A stretch of 64,000 bases of DNA, taken from Microbacterium sp. LWH11-1.2 (GTDB lineage: Bacteria > Actinomycetota > Actinomycetes > Actinomycetales > Microbacteriaceae). This document shows positions 43,774-51,692 of this stretch, one piece after another. Both the position numbers and the translations under genes were made by a program. Below the pieces are notes generated by a model. The model was not told the origin of the DNA. It was given only the letters and a program-made list of their open reading frames with translations, and did not search any database. The stretch spans positions 868,001 through 932,000 of the forward strand of contig NZ_CP151636.1 of assembly GCF_038397745.1 (NCBI RefSeq). Direction: 5' to 3'. Numbering within the stretch: position 1 is the first letter of the stretch; each line of letters begins with the position of its first letter.

Positions 43774-43926
43774 GGTCCTGCCTCCTCAGATGTGGGTTCG
43801 AGCGTATAAGACGTGTGCGACATCCGGGTCGGGGTTGCGCGCAGAGCCGTCAATGTGAGAAACATTCCTGGATCTGTTCGGTGCCGAGGCGACAGCGGAT
43901 TGCGCGATCGCGCCGCATCCCGCCTG

Positions 43927-45363
43927 TCAGGCGGACTGACGCCCGTAGCCCTCCAGCAGACGGAGCCAGATCTCGCTGATCGTCGGGTACGCCGGCACCG
44001 CGTGCCAGAGCCTCTTGATCGGCACCTCTCCGACGATCGCGATCGTGGCGGCCTGCACGAGCTCGGCGACCTCGGGGCCGACGAACGTCGCACCGAGGAT
44101 CACGTCGCGCGCGGTGTCGATCACGAGACGCGCCTGACCCTCGAAGCCGTCCTCGTAGACGCTCGCACCGGCGACCCAGCCGAGGTCGTAGTCGACGACC
44201 TCCACCTCGTGCCCCGCCTCGCGGGCCGCGGCTTCGGTGAGTCCGGCGGAGGCGACCTCGGGGAACGAGAACGTGACCTGGGGCACGGCGGCGTGATCGG
44301 CCGTGGCGACGTGCCGACCCCAGGGGGCGTCGTCGACCTCCTCGCCCTTGGCCCGCGCGGCGATGACGTCTCCGGCCGCCCGCGCCTGGTACTTGCCCTG
44401 ATGCGTGAGGAGCACGCGGCCCGTCACGTCGCCCACCGCGTAGAGCCAGTCGCTGCCGGGCACGCGCATCGTGTCATCCGTCTCGATCCAGCGTCCGGGC
44501 TCGAGCCCCACGGTCTCCAGACCGATGTCGCGGTTGTGCGCCGAACGCCCGGTCGCCGCGAGCACCTCGCTCGCGGTGATCTCCTCACCGTCGTCGAGGG
44601 TGATCGTGACACCCGCGTCGCTGCGGTGGACGGAGGTCGTGCCGGTCGAGGTGCGCACGTCGACGCCCAGCTCCTTCAGTCCGGCCGCCACGCGCTCGCC
44701 CGCGAAGGGCTCCATCGTCGAGAGCAGGTCGCCCCGGGCGATCAGCGTCACGGTCGACCCGAGCGACGCGTAGACCGTCGCCATCTCGACCGCCACGACG
44801 CCGCCGCCGATGACCGCGAGACTCTTCGGCAGCTCCTCGGCGCTCGTCGCCTCGCGACTGGTCCACGGAGCGGCCTCGCGCAGCCCGTCGATCGGCGGGA
44901 TCACCGCTTCCGACCCGGTGCTGATCGCGACCGCGTGACGGGCGCGCAGCACGCGCGTGCCGCCGTCGGCATCCGTCACGGTGACCTCGCGCTCACCGGT
45001 GAGGCGGCCGAAGCCGCGGGCGAGGTCGATACCGGCCGAGTCGAGCCACTTGACCTGGCCGTCGTCCGACCAGTTGCTGGTGAAGGAGTCGCGGCGGTCG
45101 AACACCGCACGCACGTCGAGGGTGCCGGTCACCGCCTGCGACGCTCCGCCCACGTGCTGCGCGGCACGCAGGGCCTGGGCCGGACGCAGCAGCGCCTTCG
45201 AGGGCATGCACGCCCAGTACGAGCACTCGCCTCCGACGAGCTCGCTCTCCACGATGATCGCGGTGAGTCCGCCCTGCACGGCGCGGTCCGCGACGTTCTC
45301 GCCCACGGCACCTCCGCCCAGGACGATCAGGTCGTACTCGTCGGTCTTCTCGGCAGCAGTCAT
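43927..45363 (-). CDS. Pyridine nucleotide-disulfide oxidoreductase (mercuric reductase/lipoamide dehydrogenase-like)
   Basis: A 478-residue flavoenzyme: FAD motif DLIVLGGGAVGENVADRA, redox-active disulfide GGECSYWACMPSK (two Cys four residues apart), NAD(P) motif LAVIGGGVVAVEMATVYASL, second FAD motif WLYAVGDVTG, and a C-terminal dimerisation domain. The usual C-terminal HAHPT is changed to HAVPAYPT. The N-terminal metal-binding domain of true mercuric reductases is missing. The natural disulfide or quinone substrate is unknown. Confidence 0.9.
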   Translation of the reverse strand: MTAAEKTDEYDLIVLGGGAVGENVADRAVQGGLTAIIVESELVGGECSYWACMPSKALLRPAQALRAAQHVGGASQAVTGTLDVRAVFDRRDSFTSNWSDDGQVKWLDSAGIDLARGFGRLTGEREVTVTDADGGTRVLRARHAVAISTGSEAVIPPIDGLREAAPWTSREATSAEELPKSLAVIGGGVVAVEMATVYASLGSTVTLIARGDLLSTMEPFAGERVAAGLKELGVDVRTSTGTTSVHRSDAGVTITLDDGEEITASEVLAATGRSAHNRDIGLETVGLEPGRWIETDDTMRVPGSDWLYAVGDVTGRVLLTHQGKYQARAAGDVIAARAKGEEVDDAPWGRHVATADHAAVPQVTFSFPEVASAGLTEAAAREAGHEVEVVDYDLGWVAGASVYEDGFEGQARLVIDTARDVILGATFVGPEVAELVQAATIAIVGEVPIKRLWHAVPAYPTISEIWLRLLEGYGRQSA

Positions 45364-45566
45364 GTCGCACCTCTCCGTCGCCCAGTCTCGCTCAAGAGCA
45401 ACGTCGAGTCACGGGTGAGTTGTTCCCTGGAGCACGGTACGGATGTCGGGAGATCGGACGGATGCCGGGGCGGACCGCGGCGGCGGGGACCATCGACGGC
45501 AGTGCCAGCAGGATCACGCGGTGTTCGTGAGGGAATCCCCAAACGGACACAGTGTGGCGTCCTGGG

Positions 45567-46082
45567 TTACCGTTCGACGCCCGAGTTTTGCTTTACGGCT
45601 AGCCAGATGATGGGGTGCACGATGGAGATGAGAATCAGCAGCAGTGTCGATCCTCCAGAGGCATAGATGATCCATGCGTTCGTGCCGCCGAGTCGTTCCT
45701 GATCTGCAGCGAGGATCCCGGACGTAAGTAGGAGGACTGTCGCGGCGCCGATGGTCAGTACCCAGGACTCGAAGATCGCGAACCTGCGGCGAACTCGCGT
45801 CTGCGTCTCAACGAGAGCCGCGATAGCGAGGGCGCCCGCGGTCAGCAGGCTGCCGATGGTGAGTGCCCACAGGATCCATCCCAGAACCTGTGTGCCTGCA
45901 GATCTTTCTCCGCAGGTGACGAGGAGCGGTGCGAACGTGTACTCGAACTTGGTTGTGCATCTCATATCTCGCATCTGGAGCCATGAGGACAGCGAAACAA
46001 GGAGTGGAACAAGAACACTCACCGCAAGGGCCGCCCATCCGAAGAGGATGAGCGGCACCCAACGGCGACTGCCACTAAACAT
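45567..46082 (-). CDS. Unknown four-helix membrane protein
   Basis: I do not recognise this 171-residue protein. It has four transmembrane segments (roughly residues 10-35, 68-92, 108-130, 140-163). Two cysteines (MRCTTKFEY and VTCGERS) lie in the loop between segments 1 and 2, probably outside and possibly disulfide-linked. Codon use is less GC-biased than in neighbouring genes. It lies eight bases after the stop of the 111-residue frame on the same strand, so the three minus-strand genes here look like one transcript. Confidence 0.65.
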   Translation of the reverse strand: MFSGSRRWVPLILFGWAALAVSVLVPLLVSLSSWLQMRDMRCTTKFEYTFAPLLVTCGERSAGTQVLGWILWALTIGSLLTAGALAIAALVETQTRVRRRFAIFESWVLTIGAATVLLLTSGILAADQERLGGTNAWIIYASGGSTLLLILISIVHPIIWLAVKQNSGVER

Positions 46083-46090
46083 ATGACTGA

Positions 46091-46426
46091 TCAGCAACTC
46101 CAGACATTCGCGGCTACCGTTCCGAAATCGCTGGAGTTCCAGCAAAGATCCGGGGCCTTTCGGTTATTCGCGTTGTTCAACATCATGCGACTCAAGGACG
46201 ACCCCGGCCTCGGATACGGGCCCGGCGTCACGCCCATGCAGTCCATGAGCGGCATTGAGGAATGATGCTCGCACCACTGCCGGCTCAACGGCTGGACGAT
46301 CGCTCCGACGGTGCTCTGCGCGTCGTCGCCCTTCAGCGGATACAAGTACAGATCCAAGAAGCTATTCCCGCAAGAAGTCGGCATCGCCCATGGCGCCGCC
46401 CAATGGGGCGCGTTGTCGTTTCTCAC
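46091..46426 (-). CDS. Unknown 111-residue open frame, doubtful gene
   Basis: The GTG start overlaps the stop of the upstream secreted-protein gene (GTGA), and the frame ends eight bases before the membrane protein gene, which favours translation. The product is rich in Cys, Trp, Pro and Met (PTSCGNSFLDLYLYPLKGDD; QWCEHHSSMPLMDCMG) and matches nothing I know. On the opposite strand a frame from 46083 to 46439 is also open except for one TGA at 46263, so the real coding strand is unsure. Confidence 0.35.
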   Translation of the reverse strand: MRNDNAPHWAAPWAMPTSCGNSFLDLYLYPLKGDDAQSTVGAIVQPLSRQWCEHHSSMPLMDCMGVTPGPYPRPGSSLSRMMLNNANNRKAPDLCWNSSDFGTVAANVWSC

Positions 46427-47028
46427 CCCGCGTCGGTAGCTTGGGGCTTCTTGGTATCGACAGTGACAGCGATCCCACGAGCGCGAACCTTCTCCACAGC
46501 CGCTGCAAGTGCTTCCTGTGTGCTTTCGTCGATGCGGAGGGGTGGGGTGACGATGAGCCCGGTTCCGTCGTCCGTGAGCGTCACGCTCATTCCAGCAAAT
46601 TCCGGGACTGACTGGGTCAGTTCCATCGCGGCCGCCATGACCTCTTCGCGGCTATGTGCCGACTGGGTGATCTCTAGATTGATGCCTTGGGCTGCGGCCT
46701 GGGGAGCCAATTCGAGAATTTCCGGTGGGACTTCGCCGTTCCAGGTGACGGCGTATCGCTTCTCTGAGACTTCGATCTGACCTGTGACCATGTGGCCGGC
46801 CGTGCCTTGTGCCGAGATCTGCGAAACCCGATCGGCTAGCGCCAAATACGGCTCCTGCGCAGCTTGGCGCGCAGCCTCCTCAGGCGTGAGCTCCGATCCA
46901 TCTTCTGGCGGAGTGTCCTTGAGGTCGGCAGATAGTGATGGTGAGGAGGTAGCGGCGACGGCCACGCTGCTGCCAAACAGTATGAGTCCGAAAGCCGCCG
47001 TAGCGGCGACCCATCGAGAAGCCCTCAT
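46423..47028 (-). CDS. Secreted protein of unknown function, prodomain-like
   Basis: A 201-residue protein with a signal peptide ending near VAVAA (residues 1-26; signal peptidase I type). The mature part has an acidic stretch (TPPEDGSELTPEEAARQAAQ), then two similar alpha/beta units: YAVTWNGEVPPEI...GINLEITQSAHSREEVM and MSVTLTDDGTGLIVTPP...GIAVTVDTKKP. This resembles the pro-region of secreted chymotrypsin-like proteases of actinobacteria, but no protease domain follows. GAGGAG precedes the ATG at 47028. GC content is lower than nearby. Confidence 0.7.
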   Translation of the reverse strand: MRASRWVAATAAFGLILFGSSVAVAATSSPSLSADLKDTPPEDGSELTPEEAARQAAQEPYLALADRVSQISAQGTAGHMVTGQIEVSEKRYAVTWNGEVPPEILELAPQAAAQGINLEITQSAHSREEVMAAAMELTQSVPEFAGMSVTLTDDGTGLIVTPPLRIDESTQEALAAAVEKVRARGIAVTVDTKKPQATDAG

Positions 47029-47221
47029 CGCATTCTCCTCATCGCCGAATGGCACAGTTTGATGCGCGAATCGTACCTTATCTCTCTGATTTGCTATACC
47101 TGCGCTGGCGGGAGGGTGCTGACGCAGACGGTCGCGCAGTCAGACGACTGGACAATTTCGCCCTCCGCCTCATGGACGGTCGCCTCAACGAGAAGCGACG
47201 ACGCGGATCCGGCGACCGGCG

Positions 47222-47806
47222 TCAGGCCGCGACGGGCTCCTGCACGGACCGACGGGCGGGGAACGCCCGCGGATACGCCCGCTGCAGCGCGACGACGACG
47301 AGCGTGGCGGCGACCACCTTGATGAGGTCTCCGGGCAGGAACGCCAGGCTCGATACGGCGGTGGGAACGAGGGGCACGCCGGTCACGAGTGCCTGCACCG
47401 GGATCCCGAAGGCGTAGACGACGAGGACGCCGCCGATCAGGGAGGCCGCAGCGGCCCGCCACCACGTCACGCGTCCCGTCCGCATCAGCAGGCCGATCAC
47501 GATCACGCCCGCGATCCAGCCGAGGAGGTATCCGGCGCTGGGGCCGACGAACACCCCGAGGCCGCCGCGCCCACCGGCCAGCACCGGGAGTCCGAGTGCG
47601 GCGAGCGCCAGGACGAGGATGACGGCGAGAGGCGCGACGCGCGGGCCGAGCACGAGCCCGGCGAGCATGACCCCGAGTGTCTGCGCGGTGATCGGCACGC
47701 CTCCGGGCAGCGGCACGATGACCGTGCCGAGCACGACGATCAGCGCGGAGAACACCGCGATGCGGCCGAGCACGGCGCTGGAGCCGGCGGGGCGGGAAGT
47801 CGACAT
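47222..47806 (-). CDS. bioY: Biotin transporter BioY
   Basis: A 194-residue substrate-binding membrane component of an ECF biotin importer, with six transmembrane segments. VPLPGGVPITAQTLGVMLAGLVLGPR and GVFVGPSAGYLLGWI are BioY signatures (given in part: GGVPITAQTLGVMLAG). AGGAGG precedes the ATG. No bioM/bioN genes adjoin, so it works alone or with shared ECF modules encoded elsewhere. Its promoter region contains two BioQ-like palindromes (47816-47843) shared with the divergent ligase operon. Confidence 0.93.
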   Translation of the reverse strand: MSTSRPAGSSAVLGRIAVFSALIVVLGTVIVPLPGGVPITAQTLGVMLAGLVLGPRVAPLAVILVLALAALGLPVLAGGRGGLGVFVGPSAGYLLGWIAGVIVIGLLMRTGRVTWWRAAAASLIGGVLVVYAFGIPVQALVTGVPLVPTAVSSLAFLPGDLIKVVAATLVVVALQRAYPRAFPARRSVQEPVAA

Positions 47807-47815
47807 GAATCCTCC

Positions 47816-47850
47816 TGAACACTGTTCACCTGAACGGTGTTCACTACAGT
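47816..47850. promoter_or_regulatory. Two BioQ-like operators between bioY and the ligase operon
   Basis: TGAAC-ACT-GTTCA (47816-47828) and TGAAC-GGT-GTTCA (47831-47843) are perfect palindromes spaced 15 bp centre to centre. They match the TGAAC-N3-GTTAC type site of the actinobacterial biotin repressor BioQ. TACAGT (47845-47850) is a good plus-strand -10 box right beside the second site, so the rightward genes should be under the same control as bioY. Confidence 0.8.
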
Positions 47851-47899
47851 AGAGGCGTCGTCCACGTCCTGCAAACCCGTCCGAGGAGCGATCACGTCC

Positions 47900-49381
47900 A
47901 TCACGCCCGCGCTTCGTCGCCTCGCCGCCGAAGACCCCACCCGTTCCGCGATCGTCGGCGAGGACGACCGCCTGACGTACGGCGACCTGTACGCGGAGTC
48001 GCGGCGGATCTCGGCGGCCCTCGACCGCCTGCTTCCGGCGTCTGCGGTCGACGCGGAACCTCCGATCGTCGCCGTCTGCCTGCGCACGGCGTTCGACACC
48101 GCGCGGATGGTCGTGGCGGCGGAGGCGGGCGACCGCATCCTCACCGTCATCGACGCGCACTGGCCGGTCCCGCTGCAGACGCAGCAGCTCGCCACGACCC
48201 GGGCGAGCGCGATCGTCACGGACGCACCCGCCCTGCGGGGTGCCCTGCGTGCCGCGGAGTGGCCGGGACTCGTCCTCGGACTCGCCGACCTGGGGTGCGC
48301 AGACCTGGACCTCATCGGGCCGGTGCCGGCCGACCCGACGCCGATCGCCGAAGACGCGCCGTTCCTCCTGCTGACCTCATCGGGGACGACGGGAACGCCG
48401 AAGGTCTTCCTGAAGACGCGGGCCCAGTACGCGGCGAACATCGACGTCTCCCGCCGCCACCTGGGCACAGCGGACGACATCGCCACCTTCGCTCCCGGGC
48501 CGATGTCGTACAGCCTGACCCTCTACGCACTGTTCGAGGTTCTCGCCACCGGCGGTCGGCTGCATGTCGCCGACCGTCTGGACGACCTCTGGCTCACCTC
48601 CCGCGTGCACGATGAGGGCATCACCCGCCTGGTCACCGTTCCCGCGGCGCTGCACGCTCTCGCCGACGCCGCGACACGCACGCACGGACGCTACGACGGC
48701 ATCGAGCTGATCGTCACCGGCGGCGCCGCCCTCTCGGCGGACGCGCGAACCCGGATCACCGCGGCGCTCCCGCGCGCCCGCGCGGTCGGTTACTTCGGCA
48801 CCGGTGAGCTCGGTTTCATCGGCGACGATCGCGGAGGTGGAGAGATGATCCGTCTCTATCCGCAGGTGCAGGCGCAGGTGCGCGACGATCACGGCGCGGT
48901 GCTGCCACCCGGCGCGTTCGGCACTCTGTGGGTGCGCTCACGCTCGTGCTCGACCGGATACCTTCCCGGCACGACGACGACGTCGTTGACGGATGCCGAC
49001 GGCTGGGCGAGCGTGCACGATCAGGGGCGGCTTCGGGATCGGGACTTCGCCTTCGTCGGAAGACGCGGCGACGTCGTCACCACGGGAGGACACACGGTCG
49101 CACTCGACGAGGTGGAGCGCGCGTTCGACGGCATGCCCGACCTCGGTGCAGCGTGCGCGATCGCCGAGGTCCGGCCTGCTCTCGGCGTGCGCATCGCGCT
49201 GGTCGTCGAAGGAGAGGGGCCGCCTCCGGCGGAGTTGCGCGCCTGGGCGAAGGGCCGGCTCGCACCGGCATCCGTTCCTCGTCGCTGGTACTCCCTGCCG
49301 GAGCTTCCGCGCACCTCGGGTGGCAAGATCCGCCGCGCCGCCGTCGCCGAGCTCATCGCCGTCGGGCAGGGGCGGGCATGA
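47900..49381 (+). CDS. AMP-forming acyl-CoA/acyl-ACP ligase, biotin-regulated
   Basis: A ligase of about 493 residues from the ANL superfamily with all core motifs: LLTSSGTTGTPKVF (residues 158-171), GYFGTGELG, GRRGDVVTTGGHTVALDEVE and the C-terminal catalytic lysine K476 (SGGKIRR). It activates a carboxylic acid as an adenylate. The start is odd: the only upstream GTG (47837) lies in the operator and before the -10 box, while the ribosome site GAGGAG (47883-47888) is followed at the right distance by ATC (47900), not ATG. It overlaps the ketosynthase gene by four bases. Together they may make a biotin precursor. Confidence 0.85.
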   Translation: MTPALRRLAAEDPTRSAIVGEDDRLTYGDLYAESRRISAALDRLLPASAVDAEPPIVAVCLRTAFDTARMVVAAEAGDRILTVIDAHWPVPLQTQQLATTRASAIVTDAPALRGALRAAEWPGLVLGLADLGCADLDLIGPVPADPTPIAEDAPFLLLTSSGTTGTPKVFLKTRAQYAANIDVSRRHLGTADDIATFAPGPMSYSLTLYALFEVLATGGRLHVADRLDDLWLTSRVHDEGITRLVTVPAALHALADAATRTHGRYDGIELIVTGGAALSADARTRITAALPRARAVGYFGTGELGFIGDDRGGGEMIRLYPQVQAQVRDDHGAVLPPGAFGTLWVRSRSCSTGYLPGTTTTSLTDADGWASVHDQGRLRDRDFAFVGRRGDVVTTGGHTVALDEVERAFDGMPDLGAACAIAEVRPALGVRIALVVEGEGPPPAELRAWAKGRLAPASVPRRWYSLPELPRTSGGKIRRAAVAELIAVGQGRA

Positions 49382-50628
49382 ACCCGGAGAGGTCCGCGGT
49401 CGTGACGGGCGTCGGCGCCGTCACTCCCAGCGGCCTGACGGCCCCGGCCCTGTGGGCGTCCGTGCGGGCCGGACGCAGCGGGATCACGCGCCTTCCCCCG
49501 GAGCTCTCCGGCTCCGGGCCGGTGCAGGTCGGCGGAGTCATCCGCGGGTTCGCGGCTCCCGGAGACCTCCCGACCCCGCTCATCCGCCACCTCACGCCGA
49601 TGCAGCAGTGGGCGATCGCCGCGGCCGATGAGGCGATGACGTCTGCGGGCGCGACGCAGGGCCCCGACCTGCCGTGGGGCCCGCACGCGGTGCAGGTGAT
49701 CGTCGCGACGGGTTCGGGACCGGTCGACGCTGTCCTGCACGCGGATGCGGCTCTGCGTCGACGCGGTCCCCGCGCGGTGCCGCCGGGCCTCTCCGTCTTC
49801 GGAACAGCGGATGCCGTCGCCGGCGTGCTGAGCCGACGATACGGACTCCTCGGCCAGACTCACGCGGTCGCCGCGGCCTGCGCGAGCGGTGCCGTCGCGA
49901 TCGGAGAGGGCATGCGGCGCATCCGCCACGGATATGCGGACGCCGTGCTGGTCGTCGGGGTGGACGACTGCCTCGGTCCGCTGCACCTCGCGGCACACGC
50001 GAACCTCCGGTCCGTGGTCACCGGCTTCGCCGACGACCCGGCAGCGGCCTCCCGCCCGTTCGACCGCGCACGCCGCGGCTTCGTCATGTCGCAGGGCGCG
50101 GCCGCGGTGCTGCTCGAGGCCGGCGACCTCGCGGCGGAGCGCGCTGCGCGGCCGGTCGCGACCGTGGCCGGGTTCGGCGCGACCGGCGACGCGCACCACG
50201 CCACCGCGCCGGACCCTGCGGCGGTCGGTGCGACCAGGGCGATCGAGGACTGCCTCACGGATGCCGGTGTCGCCGCATCCGAGATCGATCACGTGAACAC
50301 GCACGGCACGGGCACGGTGCTCGGCGACGACGCCGAACTCGTCGCGCTCCGGCGGGCGCTCGGTCGACGCGCAGCGGCCGTCCCCCTCACGGCCACCAAG
50401 TCCACCACCGGACACCTGCTCGGCGCGGCCGGCGTCGTCGAGGCCGTCATCGCCGCGATGAGCCTGCGCGATCAGTCCCTGCCGCCGACCATCAACCTGA
50501 GCGATCCCGCCGACGGCTGGGACTTCGTCCGCGACACCGAGCGATCGCATCCGGTCCGCACGATCCTGTCGACCTCGTTCGGCTTCGGCGGTCACAACGC
50601 GGCTCTGCTGCTCGCCGGCCCTGACTGA
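49378..50628 (+). CDS. FabF/KAS II-like beta-ketoacyl synthase, biotin-regulated
   Basis: A 416-residue condensing enzyme with the complete Cys-His-His centre: Cys168 (AAACASGAVA), His309 (NTHGTGTVLGDD) and His346 (KSTTGHLLGAAG), plus Lys341. It resembles FabF and polyketide ketosynthases and lacks accompanying reductase or carrier-protein genes here. Its ATG overlaps the ligase stop, so the two act together, probably elongating an acyl group activated by the ligase. The BioQ-like operators suggest a role in making the pimelate moiety of biotin; this is inference. Confidence 0.9.
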   Translation: MNPERSAVVTGVGAVTPSGLTAPALWASVRAGRSGITRLPPELSGSGPVQVGGVIRGFAAPGDLPTPLIRHLTPMQQWAIAAADEAMTSAGATQGPDLPWGPHAVQVIVATGSGPVDAVLHADAALRRRGPRAVPPGLSVFGTADAVAGVLSRRYGLLGQTHAVAAACASGAVAIGEGMRRIRHGYADAVLVVGVDDCLGPLHLAAHANLRSVVTGFADDPAAASRPFDRARRGFVMSQGAAAVLLEAGDLAAERAARPVATVAGFGATGDAHHATAPDPAAVGATRAIEDCLTDAGVAASEIDHVNTHGTGTVLGDDAELVALRRALGRRAAAVPLTATKSTTGHLLGAAGVVEAVIAAMSLRDQSLPPTINLSDPADGWDFVRDTERSHPVRTILSTSFGFGGHNAALLLAGPD

Positions 50629-50654
50629 GCTCGCGCCGCGGAAGAACCGACACG

Positions 50655-51692
50655 CTACGGCACCAGCACGACCTTCCCCCGCTGCCGGCGCTGCTCGATG
50701 GCGTCGTGCGCCGCCGCGGCATCCTCGAGTCGGTACTCGTCGACGGGCGGAACGGTACGGCCTTCCGCCACCGCGGCGAGCGCTCGGGTCTCGAGCAGCC
50801 GCAGGTCCGGCAGGGCTCGTCCGAGCGGAACGGTGACGGTGAGGGAGCGCTCGACGATGTCTCCGGAGTCGAGGCGAAGGACCTCGCCGCTCGACCAGCC
50901 GATGATCACGACACGGGCCCCGCGGCCGAGTGTCTCGAGCACTGCTCGACCCGTCGCGCCGCCGACGCCGTCCAGCAGGACCGAGGGCTGTCGCTCGCCG
51001 AGGAGCTCGGCCATCCGAGCCGGCCACGACTCGTCGGTCGCGTCCAACGGCACGAGCCTGCCGCCGGCGAGCTTCTCGCCGCGCGCGAGCTGCTCGACCA
51101 CGGCGCGCTTCGACTCGCCGCCGTGAAGTGCGACGACCGTGGCCCCGGCCGACAGGGCGAGCTGCGCGAGCTGGCTTCCGAGACCGCCCGATGCCCCGGG
51201 GATGACGACGACGTCTTCCGGCCGGATCTGCGCGGAATCCAGCACGAGCTGAGCCGTGCGTCCGGTGCCGATCGTGGCGACGGCCTGCGGGAAGGTCACC
51301 CCATCGGGGACGCGGTGCAGGGCCTCGACCGGCGCCAGTGCGTATTCGGCGTAGCCGCCGCTGCGGAAGCCCACGTGGGCGACGACCCGCGATCCGACGA
51401 GTGCCGCGTCGACGCCGGGGCCGACGGCATCGACGACACCGGCCACCTCACGCCCGGGCGTCATCGGGAGCACGGGTCTGGGCATCGACGGCGGACCGGC
51501 GTCGCGTCGGATGGCGGTGTCGACCGCATGCACACCGGCCGCAGCGACAGCGACGCGCACCTCCCCCTCGCCGGGCTCGGGCAACGGCACCTCTTCGACC
51601 TGCAGCACCTCGCTCGCCCCGAAGGCACGCTGCACGACCGCCCGCATGCTCCGCGCGCTGGACGAGCCGACCGTCACAGCATCCGCACTCAT
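50655..51692 (-). CDS. Quinone oxidoreductase-like MDR-family NADPH dehydrogenase
   Basis: A 345-residue medium-chain dehydrogenase/reductase of the zinc-free quinone reductase type: MRAVVQRAFGASEVLQVEEV opens the GroES-like domain, PGREVAGVVDAVGPGV is conserved, and VVVIPGASGGLGSQLAQLAL is the nucleotide loop. The zinc-site cysteines are absent. Its ATG overlaps the stop of the MFS gene, so the pump and the reductase are co-expressed from the MerR-type promoter at 53101-53131, probably against quinone-like or redox-active drugs. Confidence 0.88.
   Translation of the reverse strand: MSADAVTVGSSSARSMRAVVQRAFGASEVLQVEEVPLPEPGEGEVRVAVAAAGVHAVDTAIRRDAGPPSMPRPVLPMTPGREVAGVVDAVGPGVDAALVGSRVVAHVGFRSGGYAEYALAPVEALHRVPDGVTFPQAVATIGTGRTAQLVLDSAQIRPEDVVVIPGASGGLGSQLAQLALSAGATVVALHGGESKRAVVEQLARGEKLAGGRLVPLDATDESWPARMAELLGERQPSVLLDGVGGATGRAVLETLGRGARVVIIGWSSGEVLRLDSGDIVERSLTVTVPLGRALPDLRLLETRALAAVAEGRTVPPVDEYRLEDAAAAHDAIEQRRQRGKVVLVP

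Noticed and set aside
43927..45363. Mercuric reductase and a mercury-resistance operon
   Set aside because: The N-terminal metal-binding domain and C-terminal Cys pair of MerA are missing and there are no merR/merT genes; kept as a general disulfide oxidoreductase.
46083..46439. Plus-strand frame of 118 codons with one internal TGA at 46263
   Set aside because: There is no ribosome site, the TGA interrupts it, and it runs antisense to a frame that is linked by start-stop overlap to its neighbour. A decayed gene or selenocysteine reading was considered, but nothing supports it.
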